Shown here: in pieces, positions 24,613 through 34,975 of the stretch | Layout of the letters: each line of letters begins with the position of its first letter | How positions within the stretch are numbered: position 1 is the first letter of the stretch | DNA from: Serinus canaria | Taxonomy: Eukaryota > Chordata > Aves > Passeriformes > Fringillidae | Direction of reading: 5' to 3' | DNA: 64,000 nucleotides | Assembly: GCF_022539315.1 (NCBI RefSeq) | Contig: NC_066317.1 | Location: 67,145,679-67,209,678, forward strand | The notes under the pieces: model-generated | The model's input: the letters and a program-made list of their open reading frames with translations, nothing else | Databases searched by the model: none | Told to the model about the DNA's origin: nothing | Position numbers and translations under genes: made by a program

Positions 24613-25000
24613 TTCTGAAAAATCTCTTTGCCCAGGATTTTCTTCTGGGAAGCCTCAGAGAAAAAGAGTATTTCTCATTTGCTTCTCCTGTGTTTTGCTG
24701 CTTTGGAATGTGGTTGGAGATTGTTTATCCAACAGGTAATTGTTTCATTGCTTTCATGTGAATTGTTCTGACTTGATGACCAATTATGGTCAGGCTGTGT
24801 GGGGACTCTGAGGAGTCAGTCACAAGTTTTTCATTAGTATCTTTTAGCCTTCTGCAAGTATCCTTTCTCTCTTCTTTAGTATAGTTTAGTATAGCATTCG
24901 TTAATATAATATAGATCATAAAATAATAAATTAGCCTTCTAAGTACATGGAGGCAGATTCATCTTTCCTTCCAGTGACAGGGATCCCAGAAAATACCACA
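24613..25000 (+). mobile_element. Solo LTR (songbird ERV type), copy 1
   Basis: TGAAAAATCTCTTTGCCCAG near the left end, ATTTGCTTCTCCTGTG, GTCAGGCTGTGTGGGGACTC, AGTATAGTTTAGTATAGCAT, AATAAA (24925-24930) and a CCACA right end. The hexamer CATATT occurs on both sides (24607-24612 and 25001-25006) and may be the target-site duplication, although the left end then starts TTCTG, not the usual TG. The same family recurs at 62594-63010 in the same orientation. Confidence 0.72.
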
Positions 25001-25006
25001 CATATT

Positions 25007-26904
25007 CACGTAGATTTTTATATGTATGTATTTCACACTCTTCTGCAAATCCACAGTGAGGAAAGATGCTGAGTGGAGGAAATGATCTTTCAGCTGTTTC
25101 AAGGACAAGAGACTCTCTTCAACACAAGTCTCTGCTCCTCATGCAGATGAGCCTGTGCCCTCCCCATCACAATCCTGCTTTCCTCCAGGGCTCTCATCTG
25201 TAGCAGCTCTCCATGAGATGAGCACACACAAATGGACAAGACTGTCCAAGGCACTGGTAAGAATTACATTTACCATGAGATAATGTGCCCCATGGTGATT
25301 ATAGCTCTGTCTTTTAGGAACAAGCTGGATGCACCTGCTGGCAAAAGTGTGCATAGACTCATAAAGGTTTCTATCACTAGAGATTAATTCTCTGCTGTGA
25401 CACCTCCTGCTTCAAATTAGAAGTAAATATTTAGTGTGAAGGAGCAGCATATTCTTAACCTGACAGTTTTTCTTCTGTACCAAGCATATTCTGCTCCTTG
25501 GGGCTGTTTTTTAAATGGTATTATTTGTTATTAGCTTCATAGCTGGCATTTTTAAAAGTCATGTGTTAACATATGTGCTGCTAAATAATTCCTTATATGC
25601 ACAGAATATATAGTTACATAAATAATGTGATATGTAATACTTGGTGCAAGCACACACTTCTCCATCTGCAGTTCTTTCTACCTTTAATGGAAAAAATCCT
25701 ACAGGAAGTATAATATTTTAACTCTTTAACCCTTTCTGATCTGTATTTAATCCCATTATAATACATTTTTAGTGGAAAAATAAGATGATTAATACTTTGC
25801 TACAATTACTCCCTAATGTCATATTCCCTAAAAAAATTCTTCGCCTATTATTTCTTTGAAAAAAATCACAGCCTTCCAATCTGTAAGTGTATTACCCAAC
25901 TGGGACATGTTTTTTTGGCTGCATTTCTTCCTTTTCTTTCTTTTACTTACAGGCAGAGAGGTGGAAGGCTGACAAGGAGCCAACTATAAATCATTCATTT
26001 TCAGAACAATGTTTTGATCAACCTCTGGAACTGAGGAAATGATCATTGCAGCCTTTGGATGTGGTCTACATTATGCCACAGGCTGTGGTTCCCTAAATGA
26101 CCATACAACACCTGCAAACTGCACATTCCTGCCATTATTTTCTTATTACTCTGATAATCCAATCTTTTCCAGTATTCTCATCTGGAAGGTGGTAGCTTGA
26201 AAGGCAGAAAGGGCAGAAAATAAGATCAGGATTTTAGACTTTTATTTTACAGGAACGAATTTCTGTGTTTTCCAAATCCTGTTAATAAAGCCATGGAAAT
26301 TTTGAGTAATTTCTACATATCCACAACAGGCTGTTTCACTGGGTTTTTCTCCATTCAGTAGATAGTATTCCAGCACAGCTGGAGTCATGTGTCAGTGGAG
26401 ATGCCTTCTTCTCCTTCCCTTGGCACAAGTTCCTCTGGGACAGGATTGCCTTAAGCACCAGCAGCCAGGCAGGGATGCCGTAAGGAAAGCAGTGACTTGT
26501 GTTGTTATTGACCTTTGGGAATCTGTGCCTCTGGAAAAGCAGTACCAAAGCCTGTAACAGCAAAACTGAGACTACACAAGGAGCTATACAAACTTAGCTG
26601 GATCTTATCACATCCATGTGGAAGAGATAAGCACAGTCTGAGGCACTGAGGTGGCTCCGAGAGCAAGATACAGGACCAGGGACACTGTTCCCCAGTGATG
26701 ACTCAGGTAAGTCCACAGGAACCCTCCGGTTGTGATAAGTTGTTTTCTGGCTTTATTCTTTAGCTATCAACCCCCATTTTTCCAGGCAGTGACACGGACT
26801 GGGCAGGAATGTGTGCATGAGCCTGTTGAAGGTGTGTGAACCAGATCTGTGTAAAAAGCAGAAGCCAGGTCTTGCATGGTGTGAAGGCACCAGCTGCCAA
26901 CAGT
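25007..26904. other. Non-coding stretch, nothing recognised
   Basis: AT-rich sequence, more GC-rich after 26340. No named element or exon was seen. Confidence 0.45.
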
Positions 26905-27110
26905 TGTGTTCATTAGAAAATATTTCTTCACCAAAAGGGTGCTCAGGTGTTTAAACAGGCTGCCCTGGGCAGAGGAGGAGTCGCCATCCCCGGAGGGATT
27001 TAAAGGACATGAACATGTGCCACTTTGGGACATGGTTTAGTGGTGGCCTTGGCAGTGCTGGACTTCATCTCAAGGGTCTTTTCTAACCTAATGATTGTAG
27101 GATTCTGTGT
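26905..27110 (+). mobile_element. CR1 LINE fragment, 3' end
   Basis: ATTAGAAAATATTTCTTCAC, AACAGGCTGCCCTGGGCAG, GGAGTCGCCATCCCCGGAGG, TTTGGGACATGGTTTAGTGG, GGTCTTTTCTAACCTAATG and a GATTCTGTG end. This is the CR1 subfamily with the GGAGTCACCATCCC block, as at 2670. Confidence 0.9.
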
Positions 27111-27640
27111 TCCCTCCACTTGGCACCTCAGGTCCCCACCACCTCAACAAGAGATCCTGAGCACAGGGTGTGCATCCATCCTGCTGACATCCCCCTTGCT
27201 CCTGGTGTCTGGAGAAGGCTTAGGACGGGAGGCCCATGAGATGTACAGTTCTGCACATGGTGAATGACACAGACTTCAGCCCTACCAGTCCCCTGGCACA
27301 TGTACAGCAAGGCTAAGGAAAGCTTTTGAGGTGTCTAGAGACTTGTATTTGGAACTGAAATTCTTCAGAGATACGATATTGTCCCCAGAAATCCTCACTA
27401 GAACTGCCTGCAGTGTTTTCAGAACTGAGTAAATCCAAGTCAGACTTCTATAGGAAACCAACTGGATTTATAGAATCCATTGAAATAACTGACCCAGCCA
27501 CAGCAAAGGTCAAAGTTTCAGAGATGTGGTCAGAGAGAGATTGCATGTGATGCTTCTGTAGGTGGGGCAACCATCAGTTCAAAGGCCACAGCTCTGTCCA
27601 CTGGGTTGGGATCATGGAGCATGTATATCCCTGGTGCTCA
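27111..27640. other. Unassigned sequence upstream of the minisatellite
   Basis: No recognised element. Sequence becomes GC-richer towards the ITPRIPL1-like locus. Confidence 0.4.
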
Positions 27641-28080
27641 GGGTCAGTCAGTGCATCCCAGGGTCAGTCAGTGCATCCCAGGGTCAGTCAGTGTGTCGCA
27701 GCATCTGTCAGTCCATCCCAGAGTCTGTTAGTCTATCCCAGGGTCAGTCAGTCCATCCCAGGGTCAGTCAGTCCATCCCAGGGTCAGTCAGTCCATCCCA
27801 GAGTCTGTTAGTCTATCCCAGGGTCAGTCACTCCACCCCAGGGTCAGTCAGTCCATGCCAGGTTCAGTCAGTCCATCCCAGGGTCAGTCAGTCCATCCCA
27901 GAGTCAGTCAGTGCATCCCAGGGTCAGTCAGTCCATCCCAGGGTCTGTCAATGTGTCCCAGCATCAGTCAGTGCATGCCAGGGTCAGTCAGTCAGTGCCA
28001 GGGTCCGTCAGTCCATCCCAGGGTCCGTCAGTCCACCCCAGGGTCAGTCAGTCCATCCCAGAGTCTGTCAGTCAGTGCCA
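27641..28080. repeat. 20-bp minisatellite, 22 copies without indels
   Basis: Exactly 22 units of GGGTCAGTCAGTGCATCCCA or close variants fill 440 bp, with every unit 20 bp long. Variant units recur: the GAGTCTGTTAGTCTATCCCA type is at 27721 and 27801, and a GCATC-starting type is at 27701 and 27961. Because 20 is not a multiple of three, the array reads in each frame as a 20-residue repeat (for example with SVHPRVSQ and SIPGSVS), giving long open frames that are not evidence of a gene. It lies 1.2 kb upstream of the ITPRIPL1-like start codon. Confidence 0.97.
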
Positions 28081-28084
28081 GGAC

Positions 28085-29210
28085 CACCCTTGGGGCTGGG
28101 GACCGAGGGGCTCAGGGCTCCTGGGGGGTGCCGGGTGCCCAGAGAGGCTTTGGGGATGTGCCGGGTGCCCAGGGTTTTATGGCACACTCTTGCATGGCAG
28201 GGATGGGGCCTCGGGAGACTCTTGGTGTCTCCTGGTGCTTTGGGTGTCTCTTGTCCTTTTGTGGAGCACAGCCCAGCCAGGGGATGACCATCAGGGTGGC
28301 CTGGGCTGCCCACTTTGTCAGGAGAGCCCCAGGAACTCCTGCCCAGTGGTTTTGTACTTGGGGTGATGATGTCCAGAACTCGCTGAGAGGGGGTGGGGTG
28401 GGCTCTGGGACTTGTCAGCTGGGTGATGAGGCTTTGGTGGCTGTGACATCACAGAGGGTGGGTCACAGTGGGATCTGTCCCTAAGGACAACACCAGCAGC
28501 CCCACTGGAGCTGGACTGGGGTGATTCGTGTGTGCACGTGCAGGGGGAAGGCTGGGGTAGATGGGGCACTGGACAGATGCCCAGGGGGGTTCCTAACCCT
28601 GAGTGAGGGCTGAGCCCTTCAGAGCAGGGAAAGGTTCTGCCCTTGGGGCTGGGGACAGTGGGAGTTGGAGCTCTCTGGATTTTGGGCCTGTCCCTGCTTT
28701 GCCAAGAGACCCCTGGGACCTCCTGCAGTGGGTTTGGGCTTGGTGCAGATGCCCAGAACTCACTGAGCAGGGGGTAGGGTTGAAGTCTGGGGCTTGTCAG
28801 CTCTGGTGGCTGTGACATTGCAGGGAACAAGTGACAGAGGGAGCCACCCCCAGGGACAACACCAGGCAATCCCCCTGCAGCTGGACTTGGGCAATTGGTG
28901 AGTGCACGTGCACAGGGAAGGCTGGGACGGATGGGGAATGGGACAGATGCCCAGGGGGGGTTTCTAACTCAGAGTGAGGCCTTGGCATCTCAGGGCAGGG
29001 CAGGGTGTGCCACTCTCTGGGCTGAGGGGCAGAAGGGCTCAGGGTTCCAGTGGTGCCAGAGAGGCTTTGGGGATGTGCCAGGTGCCCCCGGCCCCATGGA
29101 ATGCTCCAGCACACCAGGGATGGGACCTCAGGACACTGCTCAGGTGTCTCTTGCCCTTTCATGGGGCACACCCATCAAGGTGGCCTGGGCAGGATGGGCC
29201 CCGTGCTGTC
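28085..29210. repeat. Diverged tandem modules of about 0.4-0.6 kb upstream of the ITPRIPL1-like gene
   Basis: Three modules begin with a GGGCTGGGGAC or GGGCTGAGGGGC phrase at about 28088, 28641 and 29016. A first sub-block (AGAGAGGCTTTGGGGATGTG followed by ATGGGNCCTC, about 28138-28313) recurs at about 29060-29200. A second (GGACAACACCAG, GTGCACGTGCA, GGACAGATGCCCAGGGGGG, about 28340-28640) recurs at about 28730-28990. Module two appears to lack the first sub-block. By eye the copies are about 75-85% alike. Similar sequence may be the 5' flank or first intron of family members. Confidence 0.75.
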
Positions 29211-29265
29211 TCCAGCCAGGGTCTGCAGTCCCTCCAAGCCTGTTCACCCAGACCTGCTGGATAAA

Positions 29266-29286
29266 CCTTTCTCCCACCTCCTCCAG
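29266..29286 (+). promoter_or_regulatory. Putative 3' splice acceptor before the coding exon
   Basis: A pyrimidine-rich run (CCTTTCTCCCACCTCCTCCAG) ends in CAG immediately before GCCATGG, which carries the start codon in strong Kozak context. This suggests the coding exon is preceded by an intron and a non-coding exon upstream, possibly within the duplicated modules. Confidence 0.55.
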
Positions 29287-29289
29287 GCC

Positions 29290-30279
29290 ATGGCTATGAC
29301 AATCATCCTTCTCCTGGCTGTGCTGGCCATCTTGCCTGCGCAGACACAAGATCCACAGACTGATATGGCCTTGGTCCAGCAGATGCAGAAGCGTGAGCAG
29401 TTGCTGCAGCAGGAGGTGATGCGGCTGCAGCAGGAGCTTGAGTGGATCAGGTTCCCACAAGAAGCTCCACTCCTCTCTAGGTTGCAGCTCTGCTTCTTGT
29501 GGGCTGCTGCTGTAGCCCTGCTCGTGGAGGTCTGCTGGCTGGCCTGGCAAATGAAGCTTGCCCCTTGCAGCTGCTGTGTGCAGGACAGCTCTGGCAGCGA
29601 GGAAGAAAATGGCAATGAGGATGAGAAGCTCAAAGGAGCATGCCAAAGGGTCAGGCTGTTTTCTGTACCCAACCTATTGCCCATGCAGGAGCTGTCTAAC
29701 ATATGCAAGGATGTGAAGAAGATGATGCATGATGTCCTCCGTATCTGCCGGGTGCTTTCCAAGGACACTTTCATGCCGGAGATGCACCCGGCGACCGGGA
29801 AGAACGGCATCCATGAATCCTGGAGTATCTTTGAGGACCGAGTCTTGTACCAGCTGCTGGTGCTCCTGCAGCCACCCCCCAAGCACTCTTTTAGGCTGGA
29901 ACTCTACTGTGAGACATATCTGCCAGAGAGGTGCTCCAACATCCGTGTGATGCTGGAGTGCACCTGCTTGAGTAAAATGGGGAATATTCCATGTTTTCTC
30001 CACCCCTCCAAGACCAGTGAGACCCATCACTCACCCCTGATGCAGAACCTCTGCACAGGCTCCTACTTAGACGTGGAGGAGATCGCCTGCTGGGTGCAGA
30101 ACTTGGTGCAGACAGCCTGGGAGCACCTGCCCCAGTGGCAGGAGTGGCAGCTGACGGTGCTGCCCAGCTCCCACTCCTGCCGGCTGCTGCTGAGCGGCCC
30201 CTCCGACATGCAGCTCTGTGCTGTGCTGGTGTTTGCCGTGGAGCAGGGCAGCCCAGGCACCTTCCTGATCCTTCAGTAG
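29290..30279 (+). CDS. ITPRIPL1-like protein, short form lacking the C-terminal half
   Basis: Inositol 1,4,5-trisphosphate receptor-interacting protein-like 1 family (Mab-21-related, single-pass membrane proteins, many copies in passerines). The 329-codon frame starts at ATG 29290, in GCCATGG context just after a splice acceptor. An upstream in-frame extension to 29050 exists but crosses the acceptor and the repeated modules, so I reject it. Residues 1-17 form a hydrophobic leader, about 26-52 a Gln/Glu/Leu-rich coiled coil (QQMQKREQLLQQEVMRLQ), 65-86 a transmembrane helix, and 100-112 an acidic linker (SSGSEEENGNEDE). From about 135 comes the conserved family region: ICRVLS, WSIFEDRVLYQLLV, PPPKHSF, LECTC, LCTGSYLDVEE and LTVLPSSHSC. 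The family usually runs to roughly 500-550 residues, but here a TAG follows FLILQ and the downstream frame shows no family match. It may be a short functional paralogue or a decaying one. There is no frameshift inside the 329 codons. Molecular function in birds is not known to me. Confidence 0.82.
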   Translation: MAMTIILLLAVLAILPAQTQDPQTDMALVQQMQKREQLLQQEVMRLQQELEWIRFPQEAPLLSRLQLCFLWAAAVALLVEVCWLAWQMKLAPCSCCVQDSSGSEEENGNEDEKLKGACQRVRLFSVPNLLPMQELSNICKDVKKMMHDVLRICRVLSKDTFMPEMHPATGKNGIHESWSIFEDRVLYQLLVLLQPPPKHSFRLELYCETYLPERCSNIRVMLECTCLSKMGNIPCFLHPSKTSETHHSPLMQNLCTGSYLDVEEIACWVQNLVQTAWEHLPQWQEWQLTVLPSSHSCRLLLSGPSDMQLCAVLVFAVEQGSPGTFLILQ

Positions 30280-30406
30280 GAGTGGCCAGCATCCCCTGGG
30301 CTGCCTTGGGCTGGGGCTGGGTGGGGAACTGGGAGTAGACACAGACAGACAGCTGAGCTCAGCTGCCCAAAGGGATCTGCCGGACTATAGAGCATGAGAT
30401 CAGAAT

Positions 30407-30412
30407 ATTAAA
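30407..30412 (+). terminator. Possible ATTAAA poly(A) signal
   Basis: ATTAAA lies 128 bp after the stop codon of the ITPRIPL1-like frame, with a T/G-containing TTTATTTGTC stretch about 35 bp beyond. No closer AATAAA was seen. A weak call, based on position and hexamer only. Confidence 0.3.
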
Positions 30413-30548
30413 TGGGGAGGGAGAAGGAAGAGGAATGGGACACTTTATTTGTCTTCCCAAGTCACCATAACAGGTGATGGAGCCCATCTTTCCTGGAGAT
30501 GGGTGAACACCTGCCAGCCCATGGGAAGACAAATGCCATAGCTCCAAA

Positions 30549-30690
30549 CATCTCAGAGTCACAGAGTCACTCAAGTTGGAAAAGACCTCTGAGGTCCCTG
30601 AGTCCATCCCATGACCCAACACCCCCATGGCACTAAGTGTCATGTCCAGTCTTTCCTTAGCACCTCCAGGGAGAGTGTTAAACACCTCAG
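30549..30690 (-). mobile_element. CR1 LINE fragment, 3' end
   Basis: TCAGAGTCACAGAGTCACTC, AAGTTGGAAAAGACCTCTGA, GGTCCCTGAGTCCATCCCAT and CATGTCCAGTCTTTCCTTAG match the reverse complement of a CR1 tail related to the one at 12304-12525. Confidence 0.85.
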
Positions 30691-33600
30691 CCTTCTCCTT
30701 AGTTTGGTGACTGTATTCCCTCCTGAGTCCAGTAAGGAATGGAGGTTTTCCTTGGCCCTCCTATTGCCATTGATGTATTCATAAAACAGCTCTTTATTAT
30801 TCCTTGACAAAAGTGGCCAAATAAGTTCTGAGCTTTTGTCTCTCTAGTTTTCTTCCTACGTGACCTAAAGACATCCACAAACACTTCCTGAGCTGCCTGC
30901 CCCTTTTTCCAGAGCTGGCTCCCCTGGTGGGCTCACCGGCTGTGCCAGAAGTGTAGTTCTCATCCACACACTCCAGGGCCCTCCCAGGCTGGCCCTGCTG
31001 TGCTGAGTTTCCAGCACACATCCAGCAGGTCCCCCCTTCTTCTTTCTCCCTCTTTATGAACTGATTCTGATGGAATATGGTACAGAACATCCCTTTGGGG
31101 TGCCCTACCCCTAACCTTGGGCTCAGCTCTGCTGTCTGTGTCTACTCCCAACCACCCAAGTACCCTCTTGTGGTTCCAGCCCCAGCCAGAAATTAACACC
31201 ACACAGCCCTTGCTCAAAACCCTTCTCTGCCTCCCCACCCTGGTGGAGCGGGGAGGAGAATCTAAAGTAAAACTTGTAGATTTAGAGAAGTTTAAAAATT
31301 AATCATTTAGAGAAGCTTAGTAACTGAAAACAAAATCAAATACTGTAATAGCGGTAAAGATAATAATAGTATTGATGATACAACTGAAAAGAACAAAAAC
31401 CTCCAAACGTGATGCACAAAACAAGTGCTCACTACTACTGACCAACAATGCCAGAGCTGCCTTTCTAAACCAGATCAGGCCCTGTTCCAGAAAATTCCCC
31501 CAGTTTAACTGCTGGGCATGCCATTGTCTGGTGTGGAATATCCCTTTGGCCAGTTCAGGTCATCTGTCCAGGCTGTTCTCCTTCCCAGTTTCTTTTCTGT
31601 ACCTTATCACTGACAGAGCATGAGACCTAAAAGAAAAAAAAATATCCTTGACTTAGGATAAATAGGACTTAGCAAAAACAAAACCATCAGTATTTTGTCA
31701 CCATTTTTCTCCTTCTGAATCAAAACCACAGCACTGTACCAGCTGCTGAGAAGTGAAGCCTATCCCAGCCAAAGCCAGGCCATCCCCAGCCCCTCACCAG
31801 CGTGGCAGTGTGAGAAGCAGAAAAAGCCTTGATGCTGTGCAAACACTGCTGAGCAATACGAAAAACATCCCTGTATTATCAACACCCTTTTCTGCAGAAA
31901 TGCCAGCACAGCCCCACTCTGGTCTCTAAAGAAAATTAACTCACCCCCAGTCCCAACCAGCACACTGAGCAACAGGTTTTGAACTATTTTCTATGGTACA
32001 GAGAGAACAAAATTCAAGCACCAAAGCCTGCTAGCTAGTTCCAATAATAGTACAAAGGTCATTTTTCCAAATGGCTAAACTGCACCCCCAGGCTTTCAGA
32101 ATTATGTGCTGTGTCATTATTAAGAAAAATCTCATTGCATTAAGAAGCAGCCATTGCTTTTAAAAAGACAGAGTCAGTGGGTTTTTAAAAAAACCCCAAA
32201 CCCTAGAAAACCTTATCACAAAAACAGCGTGAGCTGCATTTAAAAATAAAGTTTGTAGTTCAAATTGAGATTTCTCTGGCTCTTGTTTCCACCAGCAGCC
32301 ATCTCACTGAGGTCTGACAGGTGTTTGCATGGTTGCCAAGCCCCTGGGTTAATTCAGTGCATGAGGAACAGTGAGATTAAATTATTTCTGTAAGTAGAGT
32401 TTTGAAAAATTAATTGAAAAGGTGAACTACTCTCCCCAAATAAAAATATATGACAGCAGACCTCAGACATCTTTCAGTATGGGGAAGTGGACAGAGAATG
32501 CCCCAAGTCTCAGCTTAATATTAGTTGGAATATCAGACTTCAAACTGGACTCAAAGTCAAAAGGGAGGACCTATGCCAGCAGCTATGCACTAATTCAGCT
32601 CTGAGAGTTGTGAATAAGCAGCACATTTCAGGGCACAGAAGCCACTTTCCTCAGGAGAACTCCATTTAGACAGTCATAAATAAACAAGCTCTCATGGCTT
32701 AACATCACAATTCAGCAGATTTGCTCAAGCTCAGCAGCTGTGGGATCTAGATGCTGAGATTTCCTGGTGGGCCATTTGAATTCTCTTTCCTCAACTGTTT
32801 TTTTCCCAAGTCCACAGACACAGGGCTGGCAGATTTTACTCTATGTTTGCAGTGGGATGGCATGCCCAGAATATTAATGCCACTGTCCACCTGAGAAGAA
32901 TCAACGTGATCACTTGTGGTGATCTGTTTATAAGCCCACTGGGGCAAAGCAGTGCTAGAGCAGAGCTAGTGGAAAGTGTGACTCCTCAAAACATGCACAG
33001 TGCAGATACTGTCTCCTCTGCAGGTTGTTCCCACTGAGCTGCAGAGCTGGATTTACAGTGTCAGTGTTGGGCAGAGGGAATCTCAGTTCCTGTGCACCCC
33101 TGGCTGTGCTCACAGCACTGGAGGCAAAGCAAAACCTCCCACAGCAGAGGCCTCCAGTCCCCCTGGCCAGTGGCAGCAGCACTCCCAGAGCTGCTTTATT
33201 TGCTGTGTCCTGGGTGCTGACATGAGACATCCCAGCTGTATCAAACTGAATGGATTTTTATTCTGTTAGCAAAGATTTTGTATCTGCAGAGCACCTTTCA
33301 GCTGTAAATCACAAACTTTACTCAGGTCACATCCTCTGTCCCTGAGCTGTGGTGTCTACTAAATTTTGTTATCTCCTGGCAGATACATTCACAGTCACCT
33401 GTATGTGTCTCTCTGTGTGAGCAACTTCTTTCTGACTGAAAACAATCAGCAAAAATAGAAACTTCTACTAATCCCATCTCTGTGGGACCACAGAAATCCC
33501 TGACTTTTTTCTGTAAGCTCTGTTGCACACCTGGCCAGAACAATTCAGATTCTCCAAAGACTTTGTGTGGGCCTGCTGTGACCCCTCAGGACAGTCAGGG

Positions 33601-33789
33601 TCTGCCACTGACCTCCTCAGGTGTCAGCTAAACTTCAGTCTTGGCGTTCAAGGCAGAGCTGGACACCTCATGCACATCCCACAGCACCACAGATACATTG
33701 TCTTATCTCTTGCACAAAATCTTTCCTTGTTCTAGGAAACCTGGCCTTAGTAATAAAGATAACAGGCAAGTCAGTGTCTCTGCTGGTTG
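30691..33789. other. Non-coding stretch, partly repeat-like
   Basis: The first 400 bp (to about 31090) has the feel of an old dispersed avian repeat, but I cannot name it. The rest has no recognised gene. The pseudogene that follows may extend further back in unrecognisable form. Confidence 0.35.
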
Positions 33790-34975
33790 TGCATATTTAT
33801 TAGCCATTACAGAATCCACAAGAATTGAATCTTCTGCCAGCTGCTTGTGTTCCTGCAGCCACCCCCTGGTCACTCTTCCATCCTGGAGCAGGACACTGTG
33901 AGGTGCTCTGACATCCATGGAGTGCTCCATGGAGCATCTGATGGGATGAGTTTTTCCTTGTGTTTTCCCCACTCCTGGGACAATGAGCTGCCTCAGGAGC
34001 AGAGCTCACTGCTCCTAGAAACCCTCTGCACAGGCTCCTACTTACACCTGGAGCCAATCTCCAGCTGGCTGCAAAACTGGCTGTGTTCAGCCTGGCTGTG
34101 TTTGCCTCAGGGGTGCCTGATGCTGCTCCTGTTCCTTGTGAGCAGCCCCTTCCTGCTCTGAGATGGTTTTGGAAGCCCCTCTGTCTTGGTTTGGAAAGAC
34201 AGATGCCTGCTAAAGAAGGCAGGAGCCTCCCCTGAAATGGAGAATGCAAACCCTCCCCATCCCTCCAAATTGCTCTGAATTTTAAAATAAGGGGATCTTG
34301 GGTAAAAAACATGGGAGCAGGAAATAACGGTTCTTTAATAGGGAAGGAAAAAATAAAAGGATAAAATGAAACAAAACAATACACTAGAACAGCACTGACA
34401 GAGTCAGAACTCAGCCTGACACCCTGTGGGTCAGGGTGTTGGTGGCAGTCCAATTGGAAATGTGGCTGCAGCCCTCCTGGAGTGTCAGGGGTGGTTCTGT
34501 TGGAGCAGGGAGTCCTATAGAGAAAGGATGTATTCTTCCTCCACAGATCCATGGAAGAAGGAGCAGCTGCTGTTCCTCTGGGGAATCCAGTGGAGAAGCT
34601 GTGCTGGTGTTCCAGAACCTCCAGATTATATCTGGGTAGGAATGCTTGGCTCCTCCCTCTGGGCTCACATCTCCCAATGGGATGTTACAGTTCTTATCAG
34701 CCATGCAGGGACATTCAATAGCCTGTTATCAGCAGGTGTCCCCTGCCAGGGAGGAGTGACTGTGATCACTCAGGGAGAGAGATAAGGGGAATTTCCCACT
34801 TGACACCAGACAACTGCCCTGCAGATGGTGATAGAAAACATCCTGCCTGCAATCTGGAACACACTCTGAGGAGCAGAGCTGCTCTGAGATGGTTTTGGCA
34901 GTGCAGGAAGGCAGCACAGGCAGCTGCCTGATCCCAGGGAAGGCAGCAGCCAGCTTTACCAGGGTGCTGGTTTAA
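33790..34975 (+). pseudogene. ITPRIPL1-like pseudogene, split by an LTR-type insertion
   Basis: A second, decayed copy of the family, 3.5 kb downstream of the short gene and in the same orientation. Aligned segments are QLLVFLQPPPGHS (about 33834; compare QLLVLLQPPPKHS in the gene), LETLCTGSYLHLEPISSW (about 34016; compare MQNLCTGSYLDVEEIACW), and, after the insertion, MVLAVQEGSTGSCLIP (about 34890; compare LVFAVEQGSPGTFLIL). The N-terminal leader, coiled coil and transmembrane part are missing or unrecognisable. About ten residues around LTVLPSS are deleted, and the frame ends in TGA at 34159. Bases 34173-34878 are foreign. The last family-matching piece ends near 34950. Confidence 0.72.
34182..34862 (+). 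mobile_element. LTR-type songbird repeat inserted in the pseudogene (orientation uncertain)
   Basis: Starts TGTCTTGGTTTGGAAAGACA and ends about GGAACA. Blocks including AAGGCAGGAGCCTCCCCTG, GGTTCTTTAATAGGG, CCCAATGGGATGTTACAG and GACATTCAATAGCCTGTTAT are ones I recognise from an abundant songbird LTR-like repeat. Ends are approximate. A 20-bp word (CTGCTCTGAGATGGTTTTGG) lies on both sides, at 34153-34172 and 34879-34898, much longer than a normal LTR target duplication. Confidence 0.55.

Noticed and set aside
27641..28080. Regular array considered as a CRISPR
   Set aside because: Units are contiguous 20-bp copies without unique spacers, and the DNA is from a vertebrate.
27562..28287. A 241-codon open frame and overlapping frames made of a 20-residue repeat
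   Set aside because: It is produced by the 20-bp minisatellite, which reads as a 20-residue repeat in each frame. Frames continue only by chance into the duplicated modules.
29050..29289. An 80-codon N-terminal extension of the ITPRIPL1-like frame
   Set aside because: It lies within the duplicated 5' modules, crosses a good splice acceptor, and would place 80 unrelated residues before the family's hydrophobic leader.
29140..30342. Minus-strand frames of up to 212 codons
   Set aside because: They are antisense shadows of the GC-rich ITPRIPL1-like exon, without family similarity of their own.
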